Program-made: the position numbers and the translations under genes
Source of the DNA: Cladopsammia gracilis
Taxonomy: Eukaryota > Cnidaria > Anthozoa > Scleractinia > Dendrophylliidae
Assembly: GCA_022457155.1 (NCBI GenBank)
Contig: JAJGOT010000047.1
Coordinates: 662,001 to 726,000, forward strand
DNA length: 64,000 nucleotides
Direction of reading: 5' to 3'
Notes under the pieces: model-generated
Seen by the model: only the letters and a program-made list of their open reading frames with translations
What the model was told of the DNA's origin: nothing
Database searches by the model: none
Part shown: positions 31,691-44,800 of the stretch, one piece after another
Layout of the letters: each line of letters starts with the position of its first letter
Position numbering within the stretch: position 1 is the first letter of the stretch

Positions 31691-32123
31691 GGCCCGGTTC
31701 AAACGTCGAACGATACATGTGCCGAACATAATTATTCCTGGGTTCGGCACATGTAGAGTTCGACTTATGGATCAATTGGGATCGACACTTTGTATTTGGG
31801 CCAACTCTTCCGTTCTATTCGACTGAGCTTGTCGAATAGAACTGCAAAATATCGACTTCTATTCATACGTCAATCTTTACATCAGTGCCGAACCTAATGC
31901 ATACCTTATGTATATGTTGTGGTGCAATTTTGTCCTTGGTGCAAATTTTTCCCCTTTTGTTTTTGGGTATGGTAATGTATGATAATGAGTTTTAAACAAA
32001 GGAAAATAAAATTCGACTCAATTAAGTTCGACGTCTGAATCAACTGTCGAAACTAAATTATTTGGGTCGACCCAAATAGGTATTAGGTTCGGCACATGTA
32101 AAGTTTGACGTTTGAATCGGGCC
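31691..32123. mobile_element. PIF/Harbinger-type MITE, 433 bp
   Basis: Ends ggcccggttcaaacgtcgaa and (inverted) ggcccgattcaaacgtcaaa; TAA flanks both sides (31688-31690, 32124-32126), the 3-bp TWA duplication of PIF/Harbinger. Inner arms acatgtgccgaac / gttcggcacatgt extend the pairing. Non-coding. Confidence 0.85.
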
Positions 32124-32324
32124 TAAGTCACGAGGCATCATGATTATAAATATGGATGATCTGTCGTCACACCTACGCTATTATAAGCAAAACATTGAAC
32201 ATTGGCGATCTTTCTGAGAAAATTTGTCTACAGCACCACAGGGGTCACGAACAGCTAAAGCGACGAACTTTATTATGTCTTTCGTTTGAAATATATTCAT
32301 TGTCTTACTAAAAACCAACTCGCC

Positions 32325-32395
32325 ATTCAGCAACGCGTTGATGCAGGTGTCGGTTGACGTGTATAAAACCAACATAGTCCGGCATTATTACATAG
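32325..32395 (-). pseudogene. PLE GIY-YIG endonuclease scrap (minus)
   Basis: Minus frame: DYVGFIHVNRHLHQRVAEW, the G-Y-V-G...RHLHQR-x-x-E-H pattern of the PLE GIY-YIG domain, which cuts target DNA. About 20 codons only. Confidence 0.6.
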
Positions 32396-32584
32396 ACCAG
32401 ATTGAATATGATAGACCACGCAGTGCTTGCTAATGATCTTAGGTTAAGGCTCTTTGACTATAACGATACTCCCGATTTTGCGGCTTGAGAAGACGGGTTG
32501 TAAGCGTATTCAAAATTTGCTGCTAAGGCATTATAGTTGTTTCGTTGTGATATCCCCGGGGGGTGATATCGGTAGATTTTTTTT

Positions 32585-32700
32585 CAATGTGGTCTGTGTG
32601 ATATGGGCTATGTTGGTCACACCAACCGACACCTACATCGACGCATTGCTGAACACAGTCCATGGAATCCAACAATTTGAAAACCGTCATGCACAAGGAG
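32585..32700 (+). pseudogene. PLE GIY-YIG endonuclease scrap (plus)
   Basis: CGLCDMGYVGHTNRHLHRRI followed by AEH matches the C-x-x-C-D-x-GYVGYT-x-RHLHQR core. It lies 200 bp from, and in the opposite direction to, the minus copy. Confidence 0.7.
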
Positions 32701-33293
32701 CTCGGACATTGAAACCCGATTGATCTAACATCTTTTCGGTACTTAAAAGAACTTAAACCGACTCTATCCGCGCTAATCTATCTGCGATATGTTATTTAAA
32801 TAACTTAGAACTCAGCCATCTTAGAACTATTACCATATTATTCTTTATTTATCACAACTTAAATTATATTCATCTTTTTTTCTTCTTACTGTCATTCTCT
32901 TCTTGATAATGATCTTGGATCGTCGTATCGTTATATTTTTTGTATGTTTACTGACAATTTTTAAAATTCCAAAGTTCACATGGGGAATATTAAACTGTTG
33001 TTTAATCAGTACTCTCTCTATCATGGGCACCCAACGAGGAATCTGTAGGATAACGCTCGAAAGACCCAAAGTTTGTCATAGACGAGTACGCCCGAAATAA
33101 CAAAGGAGCCACCTCAATCCGACAACCCCATCCATTCCATCTGAATGAACAGTAGAACTCAAATTTGCAAAAGACCGCAAACGATAATGCTGTAAACGAT
33201 ACGTAGGATCTAAGATAAACCTAATCAGCCAAAAAAAAAATGAACAAATATAACCGACAAACTGCAAGGCTGATCTGACTAAGTAAAAAAGTA

Positions 33294-33660
33294 CACTCTG
33301 CGAGACACCAATACGACATAAACCGATAAAGCAGGGTAGCAACCGCGGACAGCTGTTTCGCCCTGTTGGGGCTCGTCAGCGCGGTGTAGCTTGTGGCAAA
33401 CTAAGAACGACTACAAGAATGCAGTCGTAAATAGATTGCACAATGACCCGTACACAATATCAAGTTCCGTACCTTGGAACCAACTTGTCACCCGCATCAC
33501 GCGTGCCACATCACGTGTTGCGGGGAACAAGCCGTAATGGTGTCTCACAAAGAAGAATGTACATGGCAAGCCAATGTAAACATTCAAACGCATGGACAAA
33601 ACCATGCTGAAAGAAAAACACAGCATATCGTATCTAATATGACATGACCTCTGCCTGGAA
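33294..33660 (+). repeat. Inverted-repeat arm, left
   Basis: Aligns inverted to 37262-37632 at over 90% identity (shared tttatcggtttatgtcgta, acttgtcacccgcatcacgc, gaatgtacatggcaagccaa on one strand or the other). The right arm has about 11 extra bases (cccaagttgtc). The inner end reads into a LINE ORF on the right side only. Confidence 0.8.
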
Positions 33661-33678
33661 CACATAGGCGTACGGGTC

Positions 33679-33712
33679 GGGGGGGGGGGGGGGGGGGGCG
33701 AGGGGGCGGTAG

Positions 33713-33743
<31 letters not shown>
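33679..33743. repeat. Facing poly-G (20) and poly-C (31) runs
   Basis: G run 33679-33698 and C run 33713-33743 are separated by 14 nt and could pair as a G/C hairpin. Likely an assembly-sensitive site; flanking Gly/Pro frames are meaningless. Confidence 0.9.
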
Positions 33744-33925
33744 AGTTTCGGAAATTTCGGGCAAAACGCTCATGATTCGGGCAACAGCACTTGGGAGAAA
33801 ACGAAAAAAATAGCACATACACAACATCAAAGTGAGACGCACTTTATTCAAGTGTCAATCGTTCTAGGGTTTCTCACACTAATTGGTAACACTAATTAAG
33901 AAACTAAGATCTAAGATAAACATTA

Positions 33926-34977
33926 TAATAATATACATGCAAACATTTCTGCATTCTGATTGGCTGAGAAAATGTCAATTAATCCCAAACAGTGCAGAAA
34001 GTTGAAATTGAGTGCAAAAAGGTGAAATTGAGTGCAAAAAATTGAAATTAAAATGATTGACAGTAAGGATAGTTGAACAGATTTTGAGCTATGCAGAAAC
34101 AAAATGGCGGACACAAATTAAACAAGATTCAAACAGTATAACGGAATTTTAATAGAAAGTCTTGAAAGAAAACTGATTCAAAATACGAAAACAGACAAAA
34201 GTTCTAATTACTGAGAAATACTAGGAGATTTGAGTAAAAAAGGACACGAGTACAAGTCAACAAAGAAAACGAAGCGGAGAATCAATGAGGCGCCTACGAA
34301 AACCCGTGATGAATTTTACGCTGGAGTTAAAACAAATGCTAACCTAAGAATCTTATTAAACAATATAATTACAATAAACAATAACTGTTTACGTTTAAAA
34401 TAGAAAGATAGAATAAACTGTTCAGGTATCGGGAGTTAAGGAGCTGCCAAACAGCTTGAAAAAAATGTCCACCCATTACAACAAGAAAGCAAAAAGGCGC
34501 CATAAAACGTCTAAATCAAACCTCGGTAATGTCCTGTGGAGCAAATGAACTCAGACTTGTGATTAAACATTCTCCTGTGCTGACAAAAAACCGTTTGGAA
34601 GCTTTCACCTCCTTGTTTTAGCTTTCAAAGTCGTCGTCAAGAGCGAGAAGGCTTTTCCGATTCGGCGTAAATAACTGAATAAACAAAACGGCGGCAGCGT
34701 ACGTCGAAACCTTTCAACAATACCAGCCTGCAGATAAGAGCAAAACCATGGCGACGTCTATGTTTTGCTTCGTTCTTTTACAAAGTTTCTAACAGTGGCT
34801 AAGAAAGACGAAAAACTTGTGATGCAGTTCTTGTAGAGAGTGCATGAATATTCACGCATGAATTCACCTGTCAAAATTTCGACCAATCTGAAGTGGAGTA
34901 ATCGAAGCGTGGCAAAGTGAATTTTCGTAACGAAAACAAATCGCAGCGTGACAGAAATTTTAGCATGTATATTATTA
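33926..34977. mobile_element. ~1.05 kb element with short inverted ends (aataatatacatgc)
   Basis: ataatatacatgc near 33928 and gcatgtatattat near 34963 are inverted. The interior has only degenerate sequence, including repeats of gaaattgagtgcaaaaa. Boundaries approximate. Confidence 0.45.
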
Positions 34978-34981
34978 ACAA

Positions 34982-35083
34982 GTAATCACATGATTATTCT
35001 CGTGCAATTTGGAATAAATGAGCACTCGTAAATTTACTCGTGCTCATTTATTCCAATAATCGCACTCAAAATCATGTGATTAC
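34982..35083. repeat. 102-bp imperfect palindrome
   Basis: gtaatcacatgat and ggaataaatgagcac pair with gtgctcatttattcc and atcatgtgattac around a 10-nt loop. Adjacent to the LINE 3' end and the 33926 element. Confidence 0.85.
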
Positions 35084-35084
35084 C

Positions 35085-37262
35085 TATACAAATTGTATAA
35101 AAATTGAAGTCCTTACTCTAAATAAAACTAGCTCTTACTAGTTAAAAACTAATTCTAATAAAACCCTAGTTAAAAACGTATTCAAAAACACCCTAATCAC
35201 ATAATTACTATCACTTATCTTCCTAAATTAACTATAACATAAATAGCAGTTCTTGCAAGTCCCGTTTTCAATTAAGTGCGTTAAGTCTCTTTTCCTTATC
35301 CGACGTTTAAAAGTACTCACACTATCTAAACCACGTTCCTCCTTGGTCAACTTGGACCACAAAAAAGGCCCAAAATATTTCAAAGAATGTTTCCCGTATT
35401 TAATAGTGTTAAAGCGTGGTAGAGTAAAATCGGAATTCCTTATTAGTTGTATCGTTTTTCTCTTTCCCCGTGTAGGTTGAAGAGATCTTGTAGATACTTC
35501 GGTAGAAGGTTATTCTTAGCTTTATACATTAGAATTGCTATATCTTGTAACCTTCCGTTATAAAGAGTCGATAGGTTGGCCTGTTCAAGCAGCTTCTCGT
35601 ATGAGTCCGATCTACTGTTAAATACTGTACGTAGGGTTCTCTCCTGTAGCCTCTCTAATTTACGTCTATCTGAAGCTCTACAAAAATGCCAAACGGTACT
35701 ACAATAAGTTAAATGAGGTAAAATAGCTGCCTTGAATAGTTGCAATTTGGCAGGGTTAGGTATAAGGTTCCTTAGTCGCGTGAGTACTCCAATTTGCTGA
35801 CTTGACTTTATTCACACTTCTCTTATGTGATTACTAAAATTCAAATCAGAATCAATATTCACGCCTAACAATTTGATGGATTGGGATTGTTCTATTTTAA
35901 CTCCACCTATTTGCAAGTTCATTTCCTCTGTGCCATTCCTTTCACCAAGTACCATCGACTGATATTTCTTAATGTTCACTTGCAATAAGTTCTCTTCGTA
36001 CCATTTTGTTATTTTTCTTCCATCATGTAAGAAACTTCTCTTCTACCCTACCGATCGAGTGATCTGATGAAAATATCTGATGATCGTCCGCGTACATGGA
36101 TATGTCAGCTTCTACAGTAGACTGAGTAAGATCGTTCTGAAGTACATTCCACACAAAGACCCAAATGTAGACCCCTGGGGACAGCCTCTTACAACATCTC
36201 TCCACTGACTTGTCACCGACTCTAACCTAACCCTGTTTTTCCTCTGGGCGAAATACGACCGAACCAGGTTTAGGGTACCATCTGAAAAATGGTAGGATTC
36301 TAATTTTTTGATCAGGGGTGGTGGGCAAAGAGAATCAAATGCTTTGTTCATGTCTGACGACAAAACTCCTACAACTTTTTTACCATCCAGGTCTTTTTTC
36401 CAGTTTTCTACAAGCCGTCGAATGGTAACTTTCGCATCCGTTGTTCTTTCGGTAAGCCGACAGACAGTGACTCAGTTTTGGCTCCATATACTCAGTTATT
36501 TGTTTACTCAATAGTTTTTCGTAAATCTTGTCCACAGCTGGTAATACTGTGACCGGTCTGCAATTTCTAACTTCCCGCCTGTCCCCATTCTTAAACACAG
36601 GTATCCATTCCCCTCACTTCAATCCAAGCTGTTATCCATTCTCCTTGCTTTATGCTAGAATTAAAAATCGTAGTTAGGGAGGGTGCCAGTTCTTCAGCCA
36701 TCATTTTCAACATTCTTGGTTGTATACCGTCATATCCTGCAGCTTTTCTTAAATCAATCTTGTCCATAGCATCCTTCACCTCATGATAAGACACAGGTCT
36801 GAAACAAAAGGAATTATTCGGTGCAGACATCATGGTAGAGATTGATTTTAAACTACTGTGTTCCTTGAAATCACTCTCGACAAGGGATTGATCTACGTTG
36901 TCGCCACCAATCCCACTCGCCATTGTGGAGAAGTACCCCATCAAATGTTCGGTTACTCTTTCCTGGTCCTTCACTAGGTTACCGTCGATATTGGGATGTA
37001 TATCCCTTGTACTGTCTCCCTTGTCCTTCCTGTCCAGGAATGGTTTAAAAGTTTTATAGACATTCTTTGGGTTTTGACGCAGATTATCCGATACCTCACC
37101 CCAACAATTTCTTATTGCTATTTTCCTTTGTCTTGTTGCCTTTCCCTTTTTATTTTCCTTTGTCTTGTTGCTTCATTCCTCTATTTCCTTTTTAGTTCGA
37201 AGTTCTCAGGTGTCTTGCTTTGGCTAAAATCGTTTTGAGAAACGACGTTTTGCTCTTATAGC
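35085..37262 (-). pseudogene. Jockey/CR1-like LINE, RT to C-terminus, frameshifted
   Basis: On minus, in order across several frames: GEVSDNLRQNPKNVYKTFKP; KAAGYDGIQPRML (RT motif 2a region); RPVTVLPAVDKIYEKLL; SSDMNKAFDSL (motif A); VRGCPQGSTFG (motif B); ISMYADDHQIF (motif C, YADD); LQLFKAAILPHLTYCSTVW; a C-terminal RFNTIKYGKHSLKYFGP block and a final NGTCKNC. The apurinic endonuclease is absent, and the ORF runs into the inverted-repeat arm at 37262. At least three frameshifts. Once encoded target-primed reverse transcription. Confidence 0.85.
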
Positions 37263-37632
37263 TGTCTTCCAGGCAGAGGTCATGTCATATTAGATACGAT
37301 ATGCTGTGTTTTTTCTTTCAGCATGGTTTTGTCCATGCGTTTGAATGTTTACATTGGCTTGCCATGTACATTCTTCTTTGCGAGACACCATTGTGACAAC
37401 TTGGGACGGCTTGTTCCCCGCAACACGTGATGTGGCACGCGTGATGCGGGTGACAAGTTGGTTCCAAGGTACGAAACTTGATATTGTGTATGGGTCATTG
37501 TGCAATCTATTTACGACTGCATTCTTGTAGTCGTTCTTAGTTTGCCACAAGCCACACCGCGCTGACGAGGCCCAACAGGTCGAATCAGCTGTCCGCGGCT
37601 GCTACCCTGCTTTATCGGTTTATGTCGTACTG
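37262..37632 (-). repeat. Inverted-repeat arm, right
   Basis: Partner of 33294-33660. Its outer end is cut exactly where cactctaaaaatggac, the left end of the 37633-47209 element, begins, whereas the left arm continues (ggtgtctcgcagagtgtac on the matching strand). Confidence 0.8.
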
Positions 37633-37860
37633 CACTCTAAAAATGGACTAGTTAAAATAACTATTTTAATTAGTCGTAACTAAAAATAATGGTCATTTTA
37701 ACCATTCTTAATAGTCAAAATTGTCAACAAAAGAAATCAGTTAAAATAACTTTTATAAAAGATTATTTTTACCATTTATATTAGTCATAAAAATGGACTA
37801 GTTAAAATAACCAATATGATTGGTCGTGACTAATAAGAATGGTCATTTTGACCATTCTCA

Positions 37861-38165
37861 AGAGGCGAAAATATTAACTAAAGAAAAAAGGTCATAATAA
37901 CCTTGAATGAATAGTTGTTTTGACTTACTGTATCAGTTACAATCAGTTACGATATATTAAGAGGCGAAAATATTAACTTAAGAAAAAAGGTCAGAATAAC
38001 CTTGAATGAATAGTTGTTTTGACTTACTGTATTGGTTACAATCAGTTACAATGGTCATTTTGACCATTCTAAGAGGCGAAAATATTAACTAAAGAAAAAG
38101 GTCAGAACAACCTGGAATGAATAGTTGTTTTGACTTAGTGTATTAGTTTCAATCAGTTACACTTT
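37861..38165 (+). repeat. Three ~100-bp tandem units (agaggcgaaaatattaac)
   Basis: Units start near 37861, 37960 and 38072 (spacing 99 and 112). Each holds agaggcgaaaatattaac, aaccttgaatgaatagttg and caatcagttac. They form part of the left subterminal region. Confidence 0.85.
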
Positions 38166-38826
38166 ATTATTTCAGTAACAGCTGATGCCATATGTCAAAC
38201 TGACATTTTAACTATTATTACGTGGTTGAAACAACTATTAAAAAAAACTCCATTATAAAAATTTCTAATGACCCTCTACTCAAGACAAAGTAAAACAAAA
38301 GTCTTACATAAAGGTGTTCTGTAAAAGCGCTTTGATTCGACAACGATTTACGTATAAACACATGTTGATACTGCATTATATTAACTATAATACTAGGTCA
38401 GGGCAAATCATCAAAGTTCATTAACCAATTCGAATTGGCAAAAATCTGATCAACCAAGCATTAATTCAGACTAATATGACTAAAATGTTACCGCGATTGA
38501 TTCAAATTCATACGAATTAGGCGAACTAATTCTTGATTCAGAGAGTCATGATAGGAATAACTGTCGTGGTATTTTAACTGTTGTGATTGCTTGTACTGAA
38601 TGTTTTATTTCAAGTCACACTTCCTTTGGGATTAAAAACATTTTATCAAGAAATTATATGTCTGTTTACTTTATATTTGAGCTGACAGTTTGTCAAATAC
38701 GGTTATTGCAGTATGCAAGGAATCCGCCTATACAATAGTGGTGACGTTTTCGCGGTCTGATAGAAGCTGACATAAAATAATAGCTCCATTCAATTCAATT
38801 CAGTTCAACACAGCGCGAGGGCCGCA

Positions 38827-41800
38827 ATGGTTCGTTTTGAAATGATCGAGCCAAGAACTTTGCTGTTTCAGTCGTACATGGAGATCAGAGCCTTGGAAAA
38901 TTCATATGAGAGTAAGTGCGACTTTGAACTGTGACTCTCTTGTCAGTTGCTTTTTTGAATTTCTTATTTTTGAGTGGAGGGGTTAACAAATGCCGCTGTT
39001 TCATGGTATGGTCTTTTGTACGAGCTTATGTTTTTCATTTCTTCTTGTTTCAGTTTTTTTTTCACTGCAAGTACGACTATTAAAACTGGCCTGGCCGAAT
39101 TCGTCAGAAAGCTGAAGAAAATCTAGAACTGAAATCCACTCTGGCCTAGAACGGATCTTCATGTTGTCAGCCATGGTCGCGGTCGGCGTAGTAATAGGTA
39201 AAGTGCCGCTAATAAAATACAAGTAGCTATAAAAGTAGCACAAACGTAACCCCTCTTTCAACTGTCTCAATTTCACGTTTCAAATATCGCAAGACGAAGC
39301 TATTATCATTCGCAGAATCATGATTATTTTATATGCAACGACTTCAATTCTATATCTTATTCAAGATGCCGTTGAAATAGAATCTTCCCGCCGAAACGAT
39401 GCCACGCGACGTCCGTACCAAATATCTTTTTTGTGTGCATCTCTAAACAGACCAAATATGAGCATGTTTCCAATAAAACCGACCATTTTGTGTATGACAT
39501 ATCGTTACAGTTTTGCGTTTTTATTTGAATGGTAAAGCGTTGTCCGCGTAAATTAAACCGACATAAATCGCCTTTGTTTAAGACTATCACGTATGTAGTA
39601 ACATGAAATACTAGTAGAGACCGCTGACCGGAGGCAAGCGAGTAGTAGAGGGAGAAATGTAAACGGTACAAATAAACCAAGCTTGTGTTGTCTTATCCGT
39701 GGCGTTACCAGTTTGTTCCGTACCCCGATAGAAGATGGTGTCAGAAGTAGTACTGTTCTGCTAGTCCACAGAGCCTGTGAGAGCAGATTCAGCGAACCGA
39801 ACGGACGTCTTCAGCGATATACGTTGCACGTAGTTAAAGCAAGATGGCGGAAAGCATGCCACATGTCAGGCCGCCAGAAACACTGGTAATTTCATCGGGA
39901 AATCCTGCTCATTCGTGGCGAAAATGGAAACAGAAATTCGACATTTACCTCAAGGCAACTGGAGCATCAACAAAACCAGATGAAATGAAGGTAGGGCTCC
40001 TATTAAACCACATCGGCGAATCGTGTTTGGAAATCTACTCAAATTTCACCTACTTACCCGAGCGTGACGATCCTGCGGGAGGGGAAGAGAGACTCCCAGC
40101 CGAAAGTTCCGATAACTACGCGACCGTGTTGGCAAAGTTTGATCAATATTTTCAAAAAAGGGATCCTCAGTTGATGTTACGGGAGAAATTTTGGCTTCAC
40201 CTAAAACGAGAGCCGACTCAGAGTTTAGATTCTTGGGTTGTCACTGTCAAAGATAGAGCCGCCGAGTGCAAGTTTCCCGCCGATTTTCTGGAGCAGGCAG
40301 TGAGAGACAAACTGACCTTTTCTTGCACTGAAGACAGTTACAAGTTGAAACTCTATGACGAGGGCGCTGACCTTTCACTCGAAAAAGCCACGAAGTATTG
40401 TCCTTGAAAGAAGCTACAAAACGTGAGTTACAAGAATCAAAAACCGCGGAAATCGAGCACATAACCCAGCAAGGGAACAGGCCAGATCTTAGATACAAAC
40501 CCTTCCAGAGGAGTAGCGGAAAAAACTGTGGATATTGTAACCGACAGCATCCCCCAGGGAAGAGAAACTGTCCAGCAGCAGGTGTGCAATGTAACAAGTG
40601 CAACAAAATAGGACATTATGCCAGTGTATGTAGGAGCTCAGATGCTAAAACAATAAATCAAGTCCAAGAGGACTCCAACCTTGACACCGGCTCCTATGCC
40701 ACATCTTTCAGCCCCACATTTGTAGGAAGGGTTACCATGCCAGAATCATATCCAGTTAACACTACATCCAAAACAGAGCCGGCTGAAATACAACAAGCCT
40801 CCACTGCAGACTCAGGATGGCACATTAAGCTGAAGATACAAGACCACGAGCTGACATGGTGCATCGACACAGGAGCTCAAGTATCAGTGATGCCTGAGTA
40901 TTTATACAAGGAGACATATGGTGCATTGTCAGAACCAGACAGAGAACTTGTGGGGGCAGGAGACGTTCCACTAAAGACTCTTGGATGGATACCCATGAAC
41001 CTTGCCTTGGGCGAGAAGGGGGTTGAAGAGCGGGTATACGTAGTCAGAGGAGCGTCGAAGTTACTTCTTGGAATACCTGCCATTCGCAGTCTTGGTCTAA
41101 TTCACGAGATTCCAGGAACATACAGCATCAAAACAATTCAGCATGAGCCTTCCGCCGATAGCAGCCCACTTAGATTTGATACAAAGGAGGACATTGTCAA
41201 CCAGTATCCAACACTCTTCCAAGGCTTAGGCAAACTTGATGGCGAGCACACAATTCATCTACAGGAGAACGCAACACCCTTCTGTCTGACAGCCCCAAGG
41301 CGGGTACCATTACCACTTATGAAGAAGGTACAGGAGGAGATTGAACGAATGCTTCAACTTGACGTCATTGAACCAGTCGACGAGCCAACAGACTGGTGTT
41401 CGCCAATTGTGGTTGTACCAAAGGCAAATGGCAATGTACGAATATGCGTAGATCTTACAAAGCTAAACCAGGCAGTCCGTCGAGAAATCTACCACATGCC
41501 AACAGTTGAAGAGACACTGGGAAGCATAACGGAAGGGACAGTGTTCTCCAAACTAGATGCGAACTCTGGCTTTCACCAAATAGTCCTAAACCCGGAAAGC
41601 TCCAAGTTAACTACGTTCATCACGCCATTCGGTAGATTCATGTTCAAGCGTTTACCTTTCGGAATATCATCTGCCCCTGAACACTTCCAAAAAAGGATGG
41701 ATAAGGAACTGTCTGGAATTGAAGGGGTGAAGTGCCGTATGGACGACATTCTAGTCAGGGGAAAAGACAAAGCCGAACATGACCAGAGACTCAAGCAAGT

Positions 41801-44800
41801 GCTCGACCGGCTGGTAGAAAGAGGTCTCACGCTTAATCTTGAAAAGTGCCTTTTCTCCCAAACAAGACTGGAATACTTGGGTCAAATTATTGACAGCCAA
41901 GGGATAAAGACGGATCCCTCAAAGGTTAAAGCTATCGCTGACATGGCAGTACCCCAGAACATTGCGGACTTGAGAAGATTGTTAGGGATGGTGAACCACC
42001 TGATGAAGTTTTGCCCAAATCTAGCAGAGAAGACGAAGCCATTGAGGGACCTGCTAAAGAAGGAGAACGCTTGGATATGGGACATGGCTCAACAAGACGC
42101 CTTCCAGCAGCTGAAAGCGGACATGGCATCCGAGCAAGTCCTTGCACTGTATGATCCAGAAAAAGAGACTACAGTATCATCTGATGCAAGCAGCTTCGGG
42201 TTGGGTTCAGTCCTTATGCAGAAGCAACCATCAGGTGAAAGGCGGCCAGTGGCATACGCTAGCAGATCCATGACAGAGACGGAGCGTAGATATGCCCAGA
42301 TAGAAAAAGAGGCGTGGGCGCTTGAACACTGGGCAGATTTTTTGATCGGAATGAAGTTTAAGGTAGAAACTGATCACAAGCCACTGATTCCCTTGTTATC
42401 TACGAAGCTGATAGATGAGCTCCCAATACGCATTCAGCGGTTTCGAATGCGGCTTATGAGGTTCAACTTCACCATCCATCACGTCCCCGGTAAATTATTG
42501 TATACGGCGGACTCATTATCGCGATCCCCTCTCAAGGAGGAAGCAGATGAGGCCAGCCCACAGAATGACCTTCATAACGAAGTGGAAGCCTATGTCAACG
42601 CCGTACTGGTGACCCTGCCTGCATCAGACCAACGATTGGACGAGATACGCTCTGAGTTGATGAAAGATGATACGCTAAGAATGGTGATGCACTACGTACA
42701 GCACGGATGGCCTGAAGACAAGCGAAAGCTCTATGGCCCCATTGGCAAATACTGGAACGAACGGGGCAACCTATCCCTCCACAACGGCTTGCTGTTGAGA
42801 GGACGGCGATTAGTTATCCCTCCAAAGTTGAGACCAGACGTCCTGAGACGCTTACATGATGGTCATCAAGGGATAACAAAGACGCGTGCAAACGCTGCAT
42901 CGTCTGTGTGGTGGCATGGAATTTCTGAAGACATCACAAAGGTTGTACGAAACTGCGCCATGTGCGAGAAGTACCGCAAAGAACGCATAGAGCCGATGAA
43001 AGGTACGGAGTTTCCTGACAGACCATGGGCCAGAGTTGGCGTAGATTTCTTCCAACACAAAGACAAGCACTACCTCCTGGCCGTAGATTACTTTTCAAGA
43101 GATGTAGAGATCTGCTTAATTTCGAAGAACGTGAACACTGCGCAGACTGTTGTGAAGATGAAAAACATCTTCAGCAGACATGGAATTCCAGACATCCTGT
43201 TTATTGATAACGGCCCTCAATTTGATTCGCATGAATTTAAGGGATTTTGCGTAGACTGGGGTATTGAGCACATAACATCATCTCCAAAATATCCGCAAGC
43301 AAATGGAGAAGTAGAAAGGGCCGTCCAAACTATGAAGATGATCCTGAAGAAGAGTGGTGACGAGTACTTAGCCCTCCTGAACTACAGAGATACCCCACTA
43401 CACAACGGCTATTCTCCTGCGCAACTGAGCATGGGACGCAAACTACGCACTAGAGTTCCTTGTCACCCGGATGAGCTGAAGCCAAAGACCCCAGACTACG
43501 ACCACCTCAGGAAAAAGGAGAAGGAGTATCGTACAAAAATGAAGTTAAACTACGACCGCAGACACAGAGTAGTAGAGGGAGAACAGCTATCACCTGGCGA
43601 CCGTGTATGGATACCAGACCTTAAGGCAGAAGGTAGGGTGATGGAGGAACATGTAGCTCCAAGGTCGGTAGTCATACAGAGCCCTAATGGACAAGTTAGA
43701 AGAAACCGGAGAATGACGAGGAGAGTGCTTGAAGGAAGTCCTCCAATCGTATCTCATAGTGCGAGCCGTGAAATCCTCGAGCCACTGGCAACAAGAGTTA
43801 CGATGCCAGATATTACTTCAGCCTCGAGAGCAAGCCGGGAAGCACCCAGAAACCCGCTTGTTCCTGACAGTCAAGACGAGGTAGAGGAGCCAGCCAAACC
43901 GTGCGGAAGTCCACAGCCGGATAGGCAGCTGACCCGTCTTAGACCGAGAGCTGCTCTTAAGAGACCCCAAAGATACATTGATGAGTAGTAAGATAAGTTA
44001 GGACACTAAGGAACAGTGTATATGTTGAGTTAAAAAAAAAAGAGAGATGTAGTAACATGAAATACTAGTAGAGACCGCTGACCGGAGGCAAGCGAGTAGT
44101 AGAGGGAGAAATGTAAACGGTACAAATAAACCAAGCTTGTGTTGTCTTATCCGTGGCGTTACCAGTTTGTTCCGTACCCCGATAGAAGAACGTATGCCAT
44201 GCGTTATCAGTTCGCTTGTAGCGGAAATCGGTACATGAGCTGTCATTTGAAACTAATTTCCATAAAATTCTAAGCATTAACCATTGATTGAATTAATAAA
44301 CTGTAAGTCAACTGACACCAGTAAAGGAAAGTTCACTTCTGTAAGCTCGGGGCCGTAGTTTTGTCAATGCAAGACATGTGCTTGCCTTCTGGCAATTTCC
44401 TTGCTGAGGTGGTCTGTAATGGCAGCCTTGCTTGGGCTCATCCTGCTTAATAGAAGTTGACACTTCTCCTTTCGACCCAAATGGATCAGATATCAAATAT
44501 GAAAGTTAAATACAACCGGCTTAATCAGCAATTGAATCAGTCAGTTTACAAATATCACTCAGTGTCTATTTGTCACAGTTGAGTTTAATAAAAAGTTCTC
44601 TGATCATTATGCCGGATTTGATTTTATTAACGAGAATTCTAATTTGCTTTTGTACTCGTATTTATGAAGATAAAGTAACTTTAATTCAAACTGAGTTTTA
44701 AAACTCGGGTCAATAATTAATGAGACATACGACAGATAATTAAAGAAATGGGAAATTTGCTAATTGTGTTTCTTTTTTCAGAACTGAAGCAAACACTCGC

